A stretch of 64,000 nt of DNA from positions 62,001 to 126,000 of the forward strand of contig CACZBW010000002.1 in the NCBI GenBank assembly GCA_902779575.1, written 5' to 3'. Below the pieces are notes generated by a model, which had not been told where the DNA came from, searched no databases, and was given only the letters and a program-made list of their open reading frames with translations. Below, piece by piece: positions 1 through 8,047 of this stretch (positions are counted from its first letter, which is position 1; each line of letters starts with the position of its first letter). Made by a program: the position numbers and the translations under genes. The stretch comes from an uncultured Lachnospiraceae bacterium (lineage in GTDB: Bacteria; Bacillota; Clostridia; Lachnospirales; Lachnospiraceae).

Positions 1-64
1 TCTTTTCCGCCTCAGCAGTCTCCTTTTCTACCGCGCGGATCGCATCTATCGTACTTTTGGCCAA
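1..64 (-). CDS. V-type ATP synthase small subunit (G/H-like), N-terminal fragment
   Basis: Only the first 21 codons lie in the window; the gene continues beyond base 1 on the minus strand. The start is a TTG at 64-62, preceded by a strong AAAGGGGGTG ribosome site at about 71-80. The peptide begins MAKSTIDAIRAVEKETAEAE, a charged helical start typical of the small stalk subunit (G/H or F-type peripheral stalk) that often opens V-type ATPase operons in Lachnospiraceae. The family call rests on this short stretch only and needs the flanking sequence. It lies downstream of the MotB-like gene and a terminator-like hairpin, so it probably begins a separate operon. Confidence 0.4.
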   Translation of the reverse strand, partial: MAKSTIDAIRAVEKETAEAEK

Positions 65-151
65 TCTGGTCACCCCCTTTGTGTGGTGTATAAACAGTCT
101 TTCCAATTCTATCATACAGGTGAAAAGGCGTCAACGAAGCCGAAAAGGAAA

Positions 152-198
152 ATCCGGGCGGCAGGAGCGGATAAAAATCCTGTCCCTGCTGCCCGGAT
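152..198 (-). terminator. Terminator-like hairpin after the Mot-like operon
   Basis: A 13-bp near-perfect stem (152-164 with 186-198, one G-U pair) is followed on the minus strand by a T-rich stretch (TTTTCCTTTT) and on the plus strand by six Ts. It sits between the 53-residue ORF and the V-ATPase start, so it probably ends the Mot-like transcript. Confidence 0.5.
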
Positions 199-307
199 CT
201 GTAGTTTTTTATTCTGCCGCCGGCATGCCGGGCGGATCAGCTTCAGCCTGCCGCTCCCGGTCCGCCGGCCGGTCCTGCAAAGGCAGACCGCATGATTGTG
301 CCGGAAT

Positions 308-469
308 CTAACGCCTGTAGATGGTGTCCTGTCCGAGGACATTGACCAGGCGGATCAGCGCGTTCGCGGCCGTCACCATATGGTCAAAGCGTTTCCGCCG
401 CATCTTCCACTTTTTCTCTCGGTCCTTCTTTTTTAACCGCTTTTTTTCTTCCTCTTTATTCCGGATCAT
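308..469 (-). CDS. Small highly basic protein, 53 aa, last gene of the Mot-like operon
   Basis: This ORF starts at ATG 469 with an AGGAAGAGG ribosome site, 15 bases after the stop of the MotB-like gene, and ends at TAG 308. The product begins MIRNKEEEKKRLKKKDREKK and ends with LVNVLGQDTIYRR. Roughly the first 30 residues are Lys/Arg/Glu-rich with no membrane segment, followed by a short hydrophobic amphipathic helix. I do not recognise a family. The close spacing suggests translational coupling and a role with the MotA/MotB-like pair, for example a cytoplasmic adaptor. It could also be a chance ORF, but the ribosome site and the hairpin directly after it argue for a real gene. Confidence 0.5.
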   Translation of the reverse strand: MIRNKEEEKKRLKKKDREKKWKMRRKRFDHMVTAANALIRLVNVLGQDTIYRR

Positions 470-484
470 CGCATCCTCTTCCTC

Positions 485-1576
485 TTACGGATTCGCCTCC
501 GCTATAATCTGGGCCTCATTCGAAAACATATTCGAAAGCTGCTGAATCATCTCCTCATCCTTCAGGCGGAACTTGATCTCTACACGCCTGGATGCATTCG
601 CATCCTCCACCCCATTTTCGTCCAGCACCAGATTTGAGGAGGACCTTCCGTTCGTGGTCAGCTTCTCCGAGAGTTCTGCGCTCTGCTCCTCCGACAGGAA
701 GCTGCCGCTGATGTTCAGCAGGTATTCCGCCACAGCCCTGGCCCTGTTCTGAGAAAGTTCCAGGTTCGACATATAACCGCCCGTAGAATCTGTATATCCG
801 TCTATGATAACCTCCGCCACATAATCGACATATTCAGGCGAAAGCAGGACGCTGCAGTAAGTAGGCAGAGCCTGTGCCAGGATCTCATAACCTTCATCCT
901 TCAGCTCCGCCTGATTGTAGTCAAAAAGCACGTTGGACTGCAGAACGATCGCTCCGGTCTGTGAATCGATCGACACGCCGATATCCTTCGCCTCAAACTC
1001 CCGGCGGAGGGACTCAATCAGATTCGCCTTGACTCCAATGATCTGGTCAATCATTGCCTGGCTTTCGGCAAGCTTCTGGCTTTGATCTGCAAGCTGCCGG
1101 CTCTGTTCATCCAGCTGCGCTTTGTTGGAGACAAGCAGTTCATCCCTGGCTGCCAGTTCCGCATCTTTTGCCGCCAGCGCCGCGTCTCTGGACGTCAGTT
1201 CCTCATTCCGGGCCGCCAGCTCTGACTCCTGCTGGAGCAGCTGCTGCTTCGCGGCCTCCAGTTCATCTTCCTGCGACTTAAGCTGTGCCGCCTGGGCTTC
1301 CAGCGCCGTCTGGAGATCCGTCAGCGTCAGGGACTGTGCTTCGATCTCCGATTCCCGCTGATTCAGTTCAACCTGTGTCTGCTCCAGCGCATCCTGCGTC
1401 TGAAGCCTTGTCGCCTGCTCGGCCAGCTTGTCATTATAATTCTTCTGCGCCTGCATCAGGCAGACTGCCATGATCAGGACAAACAGGAGAAGCAGGCCGG
1501 ACATCATGTCGGAATAAGACCGCCATATATTATGGCCGGACTCATCGTTCATCCTCCTGCGGTTAACTATCTTCAC
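485..1576 (-). CDS. MotB/ZorB-like ion-channel protein with OmpA-type peptidoglycan-binding domain
   Basis: The 363-residue product has one N-terminal membrane helix (about 24-42) introduced by WRSYSDMM, where Asp23 sits where MotB/ZorB carry the proton-binding Asp. A long extracellular coiled coil follows (about 50-190, Gln/Glu/Ala-rich heptads), then an OmpA/MotB C-terminal domain (about 205-337) with the signature GYTDSTGGYMSNLELSQNRA and a late NASRRVEIKF strand. The start is GTG 1576, behind AAGGGGGT. It follows the MotA-like gene by 87 bases. The family couples ion flow through a MotA/TolQ partner to force on a cell-wall-anchored rod. No flagellar genes are nearby, and a flagellar MotB would lack this coiled coil. 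Family assignment is firm; the biological role is unknown. Confidence 0.85.
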   Translation of the reverse strand: MKIVNRRRMNDESGHNIWRSYSDMMSGLLLLFVLIMAVCLMQAQKNYNDKLAEQATRLQTQDALEQTQVELNQRESEIEAQSLTLTDLQTALEAQAAQLKSQEDELEAAKQQLLQQESELAARNEELTSRDAALAAKDAELAARDELLVSNKAQLDEQSRQLADQSQKLAESQAMIDQIIGVKANLIESLRREFEAKDIGVSIDSQTGAIVLQSNVLFDYNQAELKDEGYEILAQALPTYCSVLLSPEYVDYVAEVIIDGYTDSTGGYMSNLELSQNRARAVAEYLLNISGSFLSEEQSAELSEKLTTNGRSSSNLVLDENGVEDANASRRVEIKFRLKDEEMIQQLSNMFSNEAQIIAEANP

Positions 1577-1663
1577 GCGATAACCCCCTTTTTATGCTCC
1601 CCCGTGCTCCGGGCTTTTCTGCCCGCCGGCACGCTCCGCATGCGGCTGTTCTTCACTCCCCTG

Positions 1664-3439
1664 TTATCCGAACAGTCCTCTTCTCTTCGGCGGCTCCTTT
1701 GCAGCCTCATCTCTCGCGATGTCGCGCTGCGCCTGTTCCTCCATCAGCCGGACAAGCATCTGCAGCTGCTGGTTGGTCTGCTCCCGTTCTTCCTTCTCTC
1801 TCTTTGTGGAAAGCTCCTGGAGACGGTCCGTAACCTCCTTCAGGGACAGCTGCGTGCTGTCGGTCAGCTGTTTCATGCGGGCCAGAACCTGCGTCATATA
1901 ATCCGTAAATTCACGCAGATGCTCCTGCTGAAGCTTCTGCTCTTCGGCGAGGGTGCTCTGCGAGGTCTGCAGCTGTTCCAGATAGCTGCTGACCGTGCGC
2001 ACGTATTCCTTCTGGGAGATCTGGGCATCCTGCAGAGCCGTGACCGTAAGGTCATTCATCTTGGAAATCTGGTCCGTCATGCGGATATTCGCGTCATTCA
2101 TGACCGAAAGGCCTTCCGCGAGATCGTCATTGTCCGCCTGTACCAGGGCAAGGCTTCTGGTGTAGCGCTCATTCGCCTCGCTCAGTTCCATCATCTTTCC
2201 GGCAATCTCACCGTTCATCTCGCTGAGGTGATCCATCTGCTGCGTCATGCGCAGATTCAGGTCGCTGGTCCGGGCGATGTCATTCATGGCCGCCTGCATA
2301 TCGGAGACAAACTGGGCAAGCTTCTGCTCCTGCTCATTCATGGCGGACAGGGCTCTGACCACCACATCGGAAGAAGCCTCCATGGCCTCTGTCATGCGCT
2401 GTTCCCCATCAAGAACATCCGCCTGGTACTTGGCCTCGCTCTCCTGCATGAACTTCAGGTGCTCTCTCTGAGACTGGTTCGTCTCTCCGAGTACCTTGCG
2501 CATCTCAATAAATTCCGAGAAAAACTCCTGTTTCATCGTCCGTGCGATCCGCTCGGCGATGTTCTCCAGCAGACGTTCCTGGTTCAGGGTAACCGTCTGT
2601 GAAAAATCATCCATCGTATGATCCAGATGTTCGATCATCGGGGAAATGTTATTGGAAAGACTCTGCGCAACCTGCTCCGACAGATCCTTCTGCATCTGCT
2701 GCATCAGCTTGGTCTGCGTATTCTGGTTGGCGATGACGTGGTTCATGGCCGTCGCGTCAGTCGGCGGCACCGCGCAGGTATAATAGGTATCCAGAAATCT
2801 GTCCAGACTTTCGGAGACGCTGGTAAGCGCCCCTCTCAGCCAGTACTGGAAGGCCAGGGACAGGCTCAGGCCGTAGATGGAAGTAACGAAAGCGACCTTA
2901 ATACCGTCGATCAGGGCTTCCACAGAGCTGGACATGGCTTCGTAGCTGGTCGGATTGAAGCCGCGCAGGCCCAGGACCAGTCCGAGGAAGGTTCCGAGAA
3001 TCCCGAGCGATGTAAGAATATCCGGGATCATCTCAACCAGGCGCCTGTGCGTATAGTTGTTGATCTCATACTCTCCGATATAATCGCCGATATCCGTGGG
3101 GCTGTTCGTTTTATGAAGATATCTCAGATATTCCTGGTATTTCTCGTCCAGATATGGAACTGCGAAAAGAGTGGAACCCTGGCTGGTAATGGCGGACATG
3201 GCTCCTCCGGAGGAAGCCAGGTTCTGCAGCCTGTCCGATGCCCGGTCAAGCCCCCTCCTAGTCTGTCCCATCCTGTGAAAGCCGAATAGCAAGCCGCCCA
3301 GGATAATCATAACCATCACTACCAGGAAACCCAGATTGAAAAAGATGTTGAACCTGCTTGCGTCCAGTGTCAGGTATGTGATCAGGATGCATACGCCTGC
3401 CGCGAGCAGCCCGACAACCAGATTGGAAACTTTTCTCAT
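1664..3439 (-). CDS. MotA/TolQ/ExbB-like proton channel protein with long coiled-coil tail (ZorA-like)
   Basis: The 591-residue product has two N-terminal membrane helices (about 5-25 and 32-54), a cytoplasmic loop, then the conserved MotA/ExbB pair of helices (about 138-162, with SLGILGTFLGLVLGL, and about 176-200, with AFVTSIYGLSLSLAF). The remaining 390 residues are a mostly coiled-coil cytoplasmic tail ending in a Lys/Arg-rich segment. Four helices plus a very long tail is the architecture of ZorA rather than flagellar MotA. The start is ATG 3439 behind AAGGGGTAGG. It is first in an operon with the MotB-like and small basic genes. It most likely forms a pentameric ion channel around a MotB-like dimer. 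Target and function are unknown. Confidence 0.85.
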   Translation of the reverse strand: MRKVSNLVVGLLAAGVCILITYLTLDASRFNIFFNLGFLVVMVMIILGGLLFGFHRMGQTRRGLDRASDRLQNLASSGGAMSAITSQGSTLFAVPYLDEKYQEYLRYLHKTNSPTDIGDYIGEYEINNYTHRRLVEMIPDILTSLGILGTFLGLVLGLRGFNPTSYEAMSSSVEALIDGIKVAFVTSIYGLSLSLAFQYWLRGALTSVSESLDRFLDTYYTCAVPPTDATAMNHVIANQNTQTKLMQQMQKDLSEQVAQSLSNNISPMIEHLDHTMDDFSQTVTLNQERLLENIAERIARTMKQEFFSEFIEMRKVLGETNQSQREHLKFMQESEAKYQADVLDGEQRMTEAMEASSDVVVRALSAMNEQEQKLAQFVSDMQAAMNDIARTSDLNLRMTQQMDHLSEMNGEIAGKMMELSEANERYTRSLALVQADNDDLAEGLSVMNDANIRMTDQISKMNDLTVTALQDAQISQKEYVRTVSSYLEQLQTSQSTLAEEQKLQQEHLREFTDYMTQVLARMKQLTDSTQLSLKEVTDRLQELSTKREKEEREQTNQQLQMLVRLMEEQAQRDIARDEAAKEPPKRRGLFG

Positions 3440-3561
3440 GATCCTACCCCTTATTGTGTATCAGACATTTGCGGACCGGTCCTTTTCATCCCCCGGCCGG
3501 CCGCCGCTCCCCGGTGCCCTTTCCCGCACCAACAGAAATCGTCAACAGACGATTTGAAACT

Positions 3562-3567
3562 ATTATA
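3562..3567 (-). promoter_or_regulatory. Candidate -10 box for the Mot-like operon
   Basis: The minus strand reads TATAAT here, about 120 bases before the MotA-like start. The matching -35 (ATACAT, 17 bases upstream) is poor, so the call rests on the -10 alone. Confidence 0.35.
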
Positions 3568-3628
3568 CACCATGTCACGGCTGCATGTATTAAATTTTTC
3601 TAAAAAAGGTAACGATTCACATCCCTCA

Positions 3629-3690
3629 AAGCCGCAGACCGGAGTATCAAAGATACGGCATACATGCACAGCACGGATTGTCTGCGGCTT
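3629..3690. repeat. Long-range inverted repeat sharing its stem with the neighbouring terminator
   Basis: Bases 3629-3639 (aagccgcagac) pair perfectly with 3680-3690 (gtctgcggctt), with a 40-base loop. The same core, aagccgcag/ctgcggctt, also forms the terminator at 3727-3755, so the four arms could pair in alternative ways. There is no T-run next to this hairpin. The 3440-3786 gap otherwise holds only that terminator and a candidate -10 box. Confidence 0.5.
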
Positions 3691-3726
3691 AGGGGCGGTG
3701 CTGTGAACAGTTACATGATTCACAGC

Positions 3727-3755
3727 AAAAAGCCGCAGCAAAACCGCTGCGGCTT
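3727..3755 (-). terminator. Rho-independent terminator of the NlpC/P60 gene
   Basis: A perfect 10-bp stem (3730-3739 with 3746-3755, six-base loop) is followed on the minus strand by TTTTGC. It lies about 30 bases after the stop of the NlpC/P60 gene. Confidence 0.8.
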
Positions 3756-3786
3756 ATCTTCTGCTTTATAAAATGCCTCTGTCCAA

Positions 3787-4818
3787 TCAGGACCAGTATC
3801 TCATGTACTTGATCGGAACTCCTGTATGTGTGATCGAAGTAATCTTGATGCCGGTCTGGGAATTGACGGCGTGTACCACTTCATCATTCCCGATGTAGAT
3901 CGCCACATGGGAAGAATATCCGCTGGCTCCGTAGAATACCAGATCTCCGGGCTGAAGGTCAGCCTTCGCTACAGAGAAGCCGCTGGTATATCCGCTGCTG
4001 ATCTGTGCCTGGGACGGACCCTTCATCTGCTCATTCGCCGTACGAAGGAGGGAAATACCGAAATGCTTGAATACCGCAAAGGCAAAACCGGAGCAGTCCG
4101 CGCCGCTCGTCAGGCTGGTTCCGCCGTATACATACGGATTGCCCACAAACTGAACCGCGTATTCCGCAATATCCGCGCCTGTTGTATCGCCGTAATCGAC
4201 GACATCCTCCTCAACAGCGGAATAGCTGAGGTCATCGCCTTCCTTGGCAACCGCGCTTCCGCCTCTGACTCCTTCCGCATCCACATAGTAGCCGTCAACA
4301 TAATCGTCCGTCACCACGCGGAAATCGGAACCCACATAATAGTACTGCTTCTCGTATGTCACCCAGCGGTTTTTCGCAGCTTTCCCATTCTTTTTCAGGA
4401 AATACTTATAGCCGTCTTCCGGATTCTTTATCAGGGTCTTGCGGGCCATGCGGCCGTCGCTCCCGAAATAATAAACAGCAGAACCGATCTGTACAAGGCC
4501 GGTTGCCAGCTCGCCGTCTTCATCCGCATAATACTTGTCGGAGCCGATGTTGACCCAGCCTTCCTCGGCTTCACCGGTTTTTGAATCAAAGCAGTAGAGA
4601 CTGCCGTCTGACATCTTCACGATTCCGGTCTGCATGATCCCGTTCATATCAAAGTAATAATAGGAACCGTCAATCTCCGCAAAACCGGTTACGTAGGATC
4701 CGCCCTTCTCATACTTCGTGCCGCCTGAAGTCTTAACCCAGTCAGCCCTGGCTGATACCGGAGCAAGCGTCAGTACAAGCGCCGCAAGCAATACCGTGAC
4801 GGTCAGTTTCTGTTTCAT
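3787..4818 (-). CDS. Secreted NlpC/P60 peptidoglycan hydrolase with cell-wall-binding repeats
   Basis: The 343-residue product has a signal peptide (1-25, ending VSARA), then a series of choline-binding-like repeats (about 30-185; units such as GSYYYFDMNGIMQTG and SAVYYFGSDGRMA), then an NlpC/P60 domain (about 215-343). The catalytic Cys242 is in ADCSGF, with His304 in SSHVAIYIG and His316 in VVHA. Such enzymes cut D-Glu/meso-DAP-type bonds in stem peptides and act outside the cell at the wall. The start is supported by GGGAGG upstream, a consensus promoter at 4917-4945 and a terminator right after the gene, so it is probably monocistronic. Confidence 0.9.
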   Translation of the reverse strand: MKQKLTVTVLLAALVLTLAPVSARADWVKTSGGTKYEKGGSYVTGFAEIDGSYYYFDMNGIMQTGIVKMSDGSLYCFDSKTGEAEEGWVNIGSDKYYADEDGELATGLVQIGSAVYYFGSDGRMARKTLIKNPEDGYKYFLKKNGKAAKNRWVTYEKQYYYVGSDFRVVTDDYVDGYYVDAEGVRGGSAVAKEGDDLSYSAVEEDVVDYGDTTGADIAEYAVQFVGNPYVYGGTSLTSGADCSGFAFAVFKHFGISLLRTANEQMKGPSQAQISSGYTSGFSVAKADLQPGDLVFYGASGYSSHVAIYIGNDEVVHAVNSQTGIKITSITHTGVPIKYMRYWS

Positions 4819-4916
4819 AAAAGCCTCCCACTGCTTAATGAATTATTAAAAAATTCCCTGTAAAAGTCTGATAAGATCTGACAATTTTAATTACGATTTT
4901 ATTACGCTTCGATTAA

Positions 4917-4945
4917 ATATTACTCGCATCCCAAAACACTGTCAA
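4917..4945 (-). promoter_or_regulatory. Consensus sigma-A promoter of the NlpC/P60 gene
   Basis: On the minus strand, TTGACA (4945-4940) and TAATAT (4922-4917) are separated by exactly 17 bases. Transcription would begin around 4910, giving a leader of about 90 bases. Confidence 0.8.
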
Positions 4946-4989
4946 GAAAGAAAATCCCGAATGCGGATTTTCATGAAAAATGCCCTCTC

Positions 4990-5018
4990 TTGACTCAGAA
5001 AAACGCTTGGAATATTAT
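4990..5018 (+). promoter_or_regulatory. Promoter of proC
   Basis: TTGACT (4990-4995) and TATTAT (5013-5018) are 17 bases apart. The leader to the proC start is about 150 bases and contains a direct repeat of acgccggttc near 5102-5121. A second TATAAT at 5153-5158 has no good -35 and would leave almost no leader. Confidence 0.6.
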
Positions 5019-5174
5019 AGAAACAACAATGAAAAGGTACCCCATATAGTGTATACGCCCGCATGTTCATACAACCGGGCGGGCCGCTTCCGGTTCTTCA
5101 GACGCCGGTTCGCACGCCGGTTCCGCATCGGAAGATCCGCCCGGCGGAAGGGGTATAATCAGGGAGGAAAAAAT

Positions 5175-5966
5175 ATGAAAATCGGCTTTATCGGCTGCGG
5201 CAATATGGCGTCCGCCATGATCCGCGGAATTCTCGGCGCGGGACTGTGCAGCGCGGAAGAATTGTCCGCGGCGGCGCCAAGCGCGGCTACGCAGGCAAAA
5301 ATCCGGGAAGAGCTCGGCATCCGCTGTCTGTCAGACAGGGAGTGCGCGGGATCTTCCGACGTCCTGTTTCTGGCTGTCAAACCGCAGTATTATGAGGAAG
5401 TCATCCGGGAAGTGCGGGACGATGCCGCTCCTGACACCCTCATCATATCCATTGCCCCGGGAAAAACCCTTGCATGGCTATCGGAGCAGTTCGGCGGAAA
5501 AAGGAAGATCATCCGTTCCATGCCCAACACTCCCGCCATGGTAGGGGAAGGGATGGCCGGGCTTTGTCCCGGAGACTATGTGACAGAAGAGGATCTTAAG
5601 CTTGCGGTAAGCATTTTCGAATGCTTCGGGAAAGCGGAAGTGGTACCGGAACGGCTCATGGATGTTGTGACTGCTGTCTCCGGGAGTTCCCCGGCCTATG
5701 TATTTCTTATAATCGAAGCCATGGCGGACGGCGCGGTCGCGGACGGCATGCCGCGGGACAAGGCTTACCGCTTTGCCGCCCAGGCAGTGCTCGGTTCTGC
5801 AAAGATGGTCCTTGAGACAGGGCTTCATCCGGGCGCGCTCAAAGACATGGTCTGCTCCCCCGGCGGTACAACCATGGAAGCAGTCCGGGTCCTCGAGGAA
5901 AAAGGTCTCAGAAGTGCCCTGATCGAAGCTGAGAAAGCCTGTGTGCGCAAAGCAGGCGGCATGTAA
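5175..5966 (+). CDS. proC: Pyrroline-5-carboxylate reductase
   Basis: This cytoplasmic enzyme catalyses the last step of proline synthesis, NAD(P)H-dependent reduction of pyrroline-5-carboxylate. The 263-residue product starts with the Rossmann motif IGFIGCGNMASAM and contains FLAVKPQ, RSMPNTPAMVGEG and the C-terminal signature SPGGTTMEAVRVLE, with the usual length. The frame is open further upstream to 4980, but GGGAGG directly before ATG 5175 and the family's normal start place the true start here. It stands alone on the plus strand, with its own promoter and a bidirectional terminator shared with the convergent deaminase gene. Confidence 0.95.
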   Translation: MKIGFIGCGNMASAMIRGILGAGLCSAEELSAAAPSAATQAKIREELGIRCLSDRECAGSSDVLFLAVKPQYYEEVIREVRDDAAPDTLIISIAPGKTLAWLSEQFGGKRKIIRSMPNTPAMVGEGMAGLCPGDYVTEEDLKLAVSIFECFGKAEVVPERLMDVVTAVSGSSPAYVFLIIEAMADGAVADGMPRDKAYRFAAQAVLGSAKMVLETGLHPGALKDMVCSPGGTTMEAVRVLEEKGLRSALIEAEKACVRKAGGM

Positions 5967-6045
5967 AGGCATCTGATTCCGGCTTTTGCGGGCAGACGGC
6001 AGGCAGCCTGCTTCCGTCTCTGACGTGAGGCCCATGATATCGCGC

Positions 6046-6115
6046 AAAAAGCGCCGGCCGAAGTTCTCTCTCCCGGAAAGGCCCGGAAAGGGGAACATCG
6101 GCCGGCGCCGCTTTT
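6046..6115. terminator. Bidirectional terminator between proC and the dCMP deaminase gene
   Basis: An 11-bp GC-rich stem (6051-6061 with 6098-6108) is flanked by five As on the left and ctttttc on the right, so it can end transcription in both directions. Confidence 0.8.
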
Positions 6116-6120
6116 TCTTC

Positions 6121-6606
6121 TTACAGGCGGATACTGATCTCCCTGCCCGTCGGCTGGTATCTGACGTAACGCACCCCCGCGGAGTTGAACATCCGCTTGG
6201 AAGCGATCACGCCAGGTGTATCACTGTATTTATCCTCACAGTAGATCACCGTCTTGATGCCGGACTGGATGATCGCCTTTGCGCATTCATTGCAGGGGAA
6301 CAGGGTGACATAGATCTTCGCGCCTTCCAGGGTGCCGCCCCGGTAATTCAGAATCGCGTTCAGTTCGCTGTGAACCGTGAAGGGATACTTGGTCTCCAGC
6401 GTCTCCCCTTCCCTGGCCCAGGGGAATTCATCATCGGAACAGCCCAGCGGCAGGCCATTGTAGCCCATGGACAGGATCTTGTTGTCCGGGCTCACGATGC
6501 AGGCCCCCACCTGCGTATTCGGATCCTTGGACCTGAGTCCGGCCAGCTGCGCCACTCCCATAAAATACTCATCCCATGAGATGTAATCTTTTCTCTTGTC
6601 ACTCAT
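6121..6606 (-). CDS. Deoxycytidylate (dCMP) deaminase family protein (ComEB-like)
   Basis: The 161-residue zinc enzyme has the cytidine/deoxycytidylate deaminase signature: HSELNAI (zinc His and catalytic Glu) and PCNECAKAI (two zinc Cys), plus the N-terminal SWDEYFMGVAQLAGLRSKDPNTQVGA block. It would convert dCMP to dUMP for thymidylate synthesis. The start ATG 6606 is chosen over the upstream one (6630) because GGGAGGAAG lies 10 bases before it. It is downstream of upp, as in the Bacillus/Clostridium ywlC-ywlE-upp-comEB neighbourhood. The family call is firm; substrate preference is inferred. Confidence 0.9.
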   Translation of the reverse strand: MSDKRKDYISWDEYFMGVAQLAGLRSKDPNTQVGACIVSPDNKILSMGYNGLPLGCSDDEFPWAREGETLETKYPFTVHSELNAILNYRGGTLEGAKIYVTLFPCNECAKAIIQSGIKTVIYCEDKYSDTPGVIASKRMFNSAGVRYVRYQPTGREISIRL

Positions 6607-6759
6607 CTGTCTGCTTCCTCCCTGCGTCATTCTCCGCTTTCTGCATCCGGTACGCGGCTATGGCGGATTTCTGCTTCCCGAAGCGGAACTGCCATCTGTC
6701 CGCCGGAGTGCGGATGCCTTCCTATGCGTGTACAGCCGCCCCTTCCGGCTCTGTCACTC

Positions 6760-6788
6760 AAAACGGCAGGCCGCCGGGCAGCCTGCCG
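6760..6788 (-). terminator. Terminator after upp
   Basis: An 8-bp stem (6764-6771 with 6781-6788) is followed on the minus strand by TTTTGAG, just 8 bases past the upp stop. The short T-run suggests partial read-through into the deaminase gene. Confidence 0.55.
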
Positions 6789-6796
6789 CAGAAAAA

Positions 6797-7426
6797 TCAT
6801 TTGGTACCGAAAATACGGTCGCCGGCATCGCCCAGACCGGGAACGATATAACCGTGCTCATTGAGATGGTCGTCCAGCGCGGCAATATAGATGTCCACAT
6901 CCGGATGATCCTTCTGAAGGCGCTCCACGCCTACCGGAGCCGCTATGATATTCATAAGGCGGATATGCCTGCAGCCGTGTTCCTTGAGGAGGGTGATCGC
7001 CGCGGAAGCCGAACCGCCCGTCGCCAGCATCGGATCTACCACGAATACTTCTCTCTCATCGCAGTCTGCCGGCAGCTTGCAGTAATATTCAACAGGCTCC
7101 AGCGTCTCCGGATCCCGGTAGAGACCGATATGCCCCACCTTTGCCGCGGGAATCAGATTCAGGATGCCGTCCACCATGCCGAGTCCCGCGCGCAGAACCG
7201 GAACGACGGCCAGCTTTCTGCCGGAAAGTTCCTTTACGACAGCCTTGCAGATCGGAGTTTCAATTTCAACATCTTTCAGCTTCAGATCCCTGGTCGCTTC
7301 ATAGCACATAAAACCTGCGATCTCGGAGATAATCGAACGGAAATCTCTCGTTCCCACTTCTTTTCTCCGGATAATGCCCACCTTATGCTGAATCAGCGGA
7401 TGATCCAATACTGTTACATTTGACAT
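6797..7426 (-). CDS. upp: Uracil phosphoribosyltransferase
   Basis: This enzyme salvages uracil to UMP using PRPP. The 209-residue product has the full family length, beginning [17 protein letters not shown], with the PRPP-binding loop [12 protein letters not shown] and the C-terminal [14 protein letters not shown], which is nearly invariant in Upp. The start ATG 7426 has a GGAGGGACA ribosome site. It is downstream of the sua5 and phosphatase-like genes, a conserved Firmicute gene order. Confidence 0.97.
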   Translation of the reverse strand: MSNVTVLDHPLIQHKVGIIRRKEVGTRDFRSIISEIAGFMCYEATRDLKLKDVEIETPICKAVVKELSGRKLAVVPVLRAGLGMVDGILNLIPAAKVGHIGLYRDPETLEPVEYYCKLPADCDEREVFVVDPMLATGGSASAAITLLKEHGCRHIRLMNIIAAPVGVERLQKDHPDVDIYIAALDDHLNEHGYIVPGLGDAGDRIFGTK

Positions 7427-7532
7427 GATGTCCCTCCTTCAATCAGATACTGTAAAATCGCCCTTCATAAATAAAGAGGCTTCCTCCCCCGGCGCCCGGA
7501 AAGCCGGCCCGGGGCGAAACCTTTGAACCCGT

Positions 7533-8027
7533 TTAATAATACCGCTGCAGCGACTTCGCGATCTCCTCCTGGGTGCGCTCCTCCGCTTTCAGGATATAGG
7601 TCAGCCTGGCGATCTGCCCGTTCAGGATATCATAGCACCTGCCATAATCGCTCAGCGATCCGCCATAGGGATCCGGAATGTCCTCATCGGCCTGGATATA
7701 CTCTGCCAGTGTAAATACATTCTGCGCCAGCTCATGCTCTCTCAGCAGTTTGTCCTTCTGCTCCCTGTCCATCGTCAGAATCAACGTTCTGGGATCGAAA
7801 TCTTCTTCCTCCAGCTGCTCGCTCATATGACTTTTCATGCTGAGGGAATGACTGGCCAGAATCGCCTCCGCCTTGGGATTGATCGGTTCCGGAAAGAGTA
7901 CAACCAGACCTTTGGAAGAGATCAGGATATCCTCCAGATAAAACTGTTTCTGGAGGATCGCCTCCGCCATCGGACTTGTCGCAGTATCGCTTCTGCTGAC
8001 AAAGATCAGTTTATCATAATGGTTCAC
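7533..8027 (-). CDS. Low-molecular-weight phosphatase-fold protein (YwlE-like) with degenerate P-loop
   Basis: The 164-residue product aligns over its length with LMW tyrosine/arginine phosphatases: N-terminal KLIFV strand, P-loop followed by SPMAEAIL, and late DPYGGS, where Asp119 is the normal general acid. In active members the loop is C-x5-R. Here it reads VSRSDTATSPMAE, with Ser11 replacing the nucleophile Cys and Thr17 replacing the Arg. So it should not form the phosphocysteine intermediate. It may bind phosphorylated ligands, act by another mechanism, or be decaying. The frame is intact, with GTG start 8027 and AGGAG before it, and the position after sua5 matches the Bacillus ywlC-ywlD-ywlE order, so it is retained rather than obviously broken. 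Confidence 0.8.
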   Translation of the reverse strand: MNHYDKLIFVSRSDTATSPMAEAILQKQFYLEDILISSKGLVVLFPEPINPKAEAILASHSLSMKSHMSEQLEEEDFDPRTLILTMDREQKDKLLREHELAQNVFTLAEYIQADEDIPDPYGGSLSDYGRCYDILNGQIARLTYILKAEERTQEEIAKSLQRYY

Positions 8028-8047
8028 GACAGTAAAACTCCTTCACA

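Noticed and set aside
1532-2602. 356-codon plus-strand ORF opposite the MotA-like gene
   Set aside because: Antisense shadow of a GC-rich gene; no ribosome site and no family-like sequence.
485-3439. Flagellar stator MotA/MotB
   Set aside because: No flagellar or chemotaxis genes are nearby; the tail and coiled coil are far longer than in stators.
3451-3741. 96-codon minus-strand ORF in the gap before the Mot-like operon
   Set aside because: It contains the terminator and inverted repeat and has no ribosome site.
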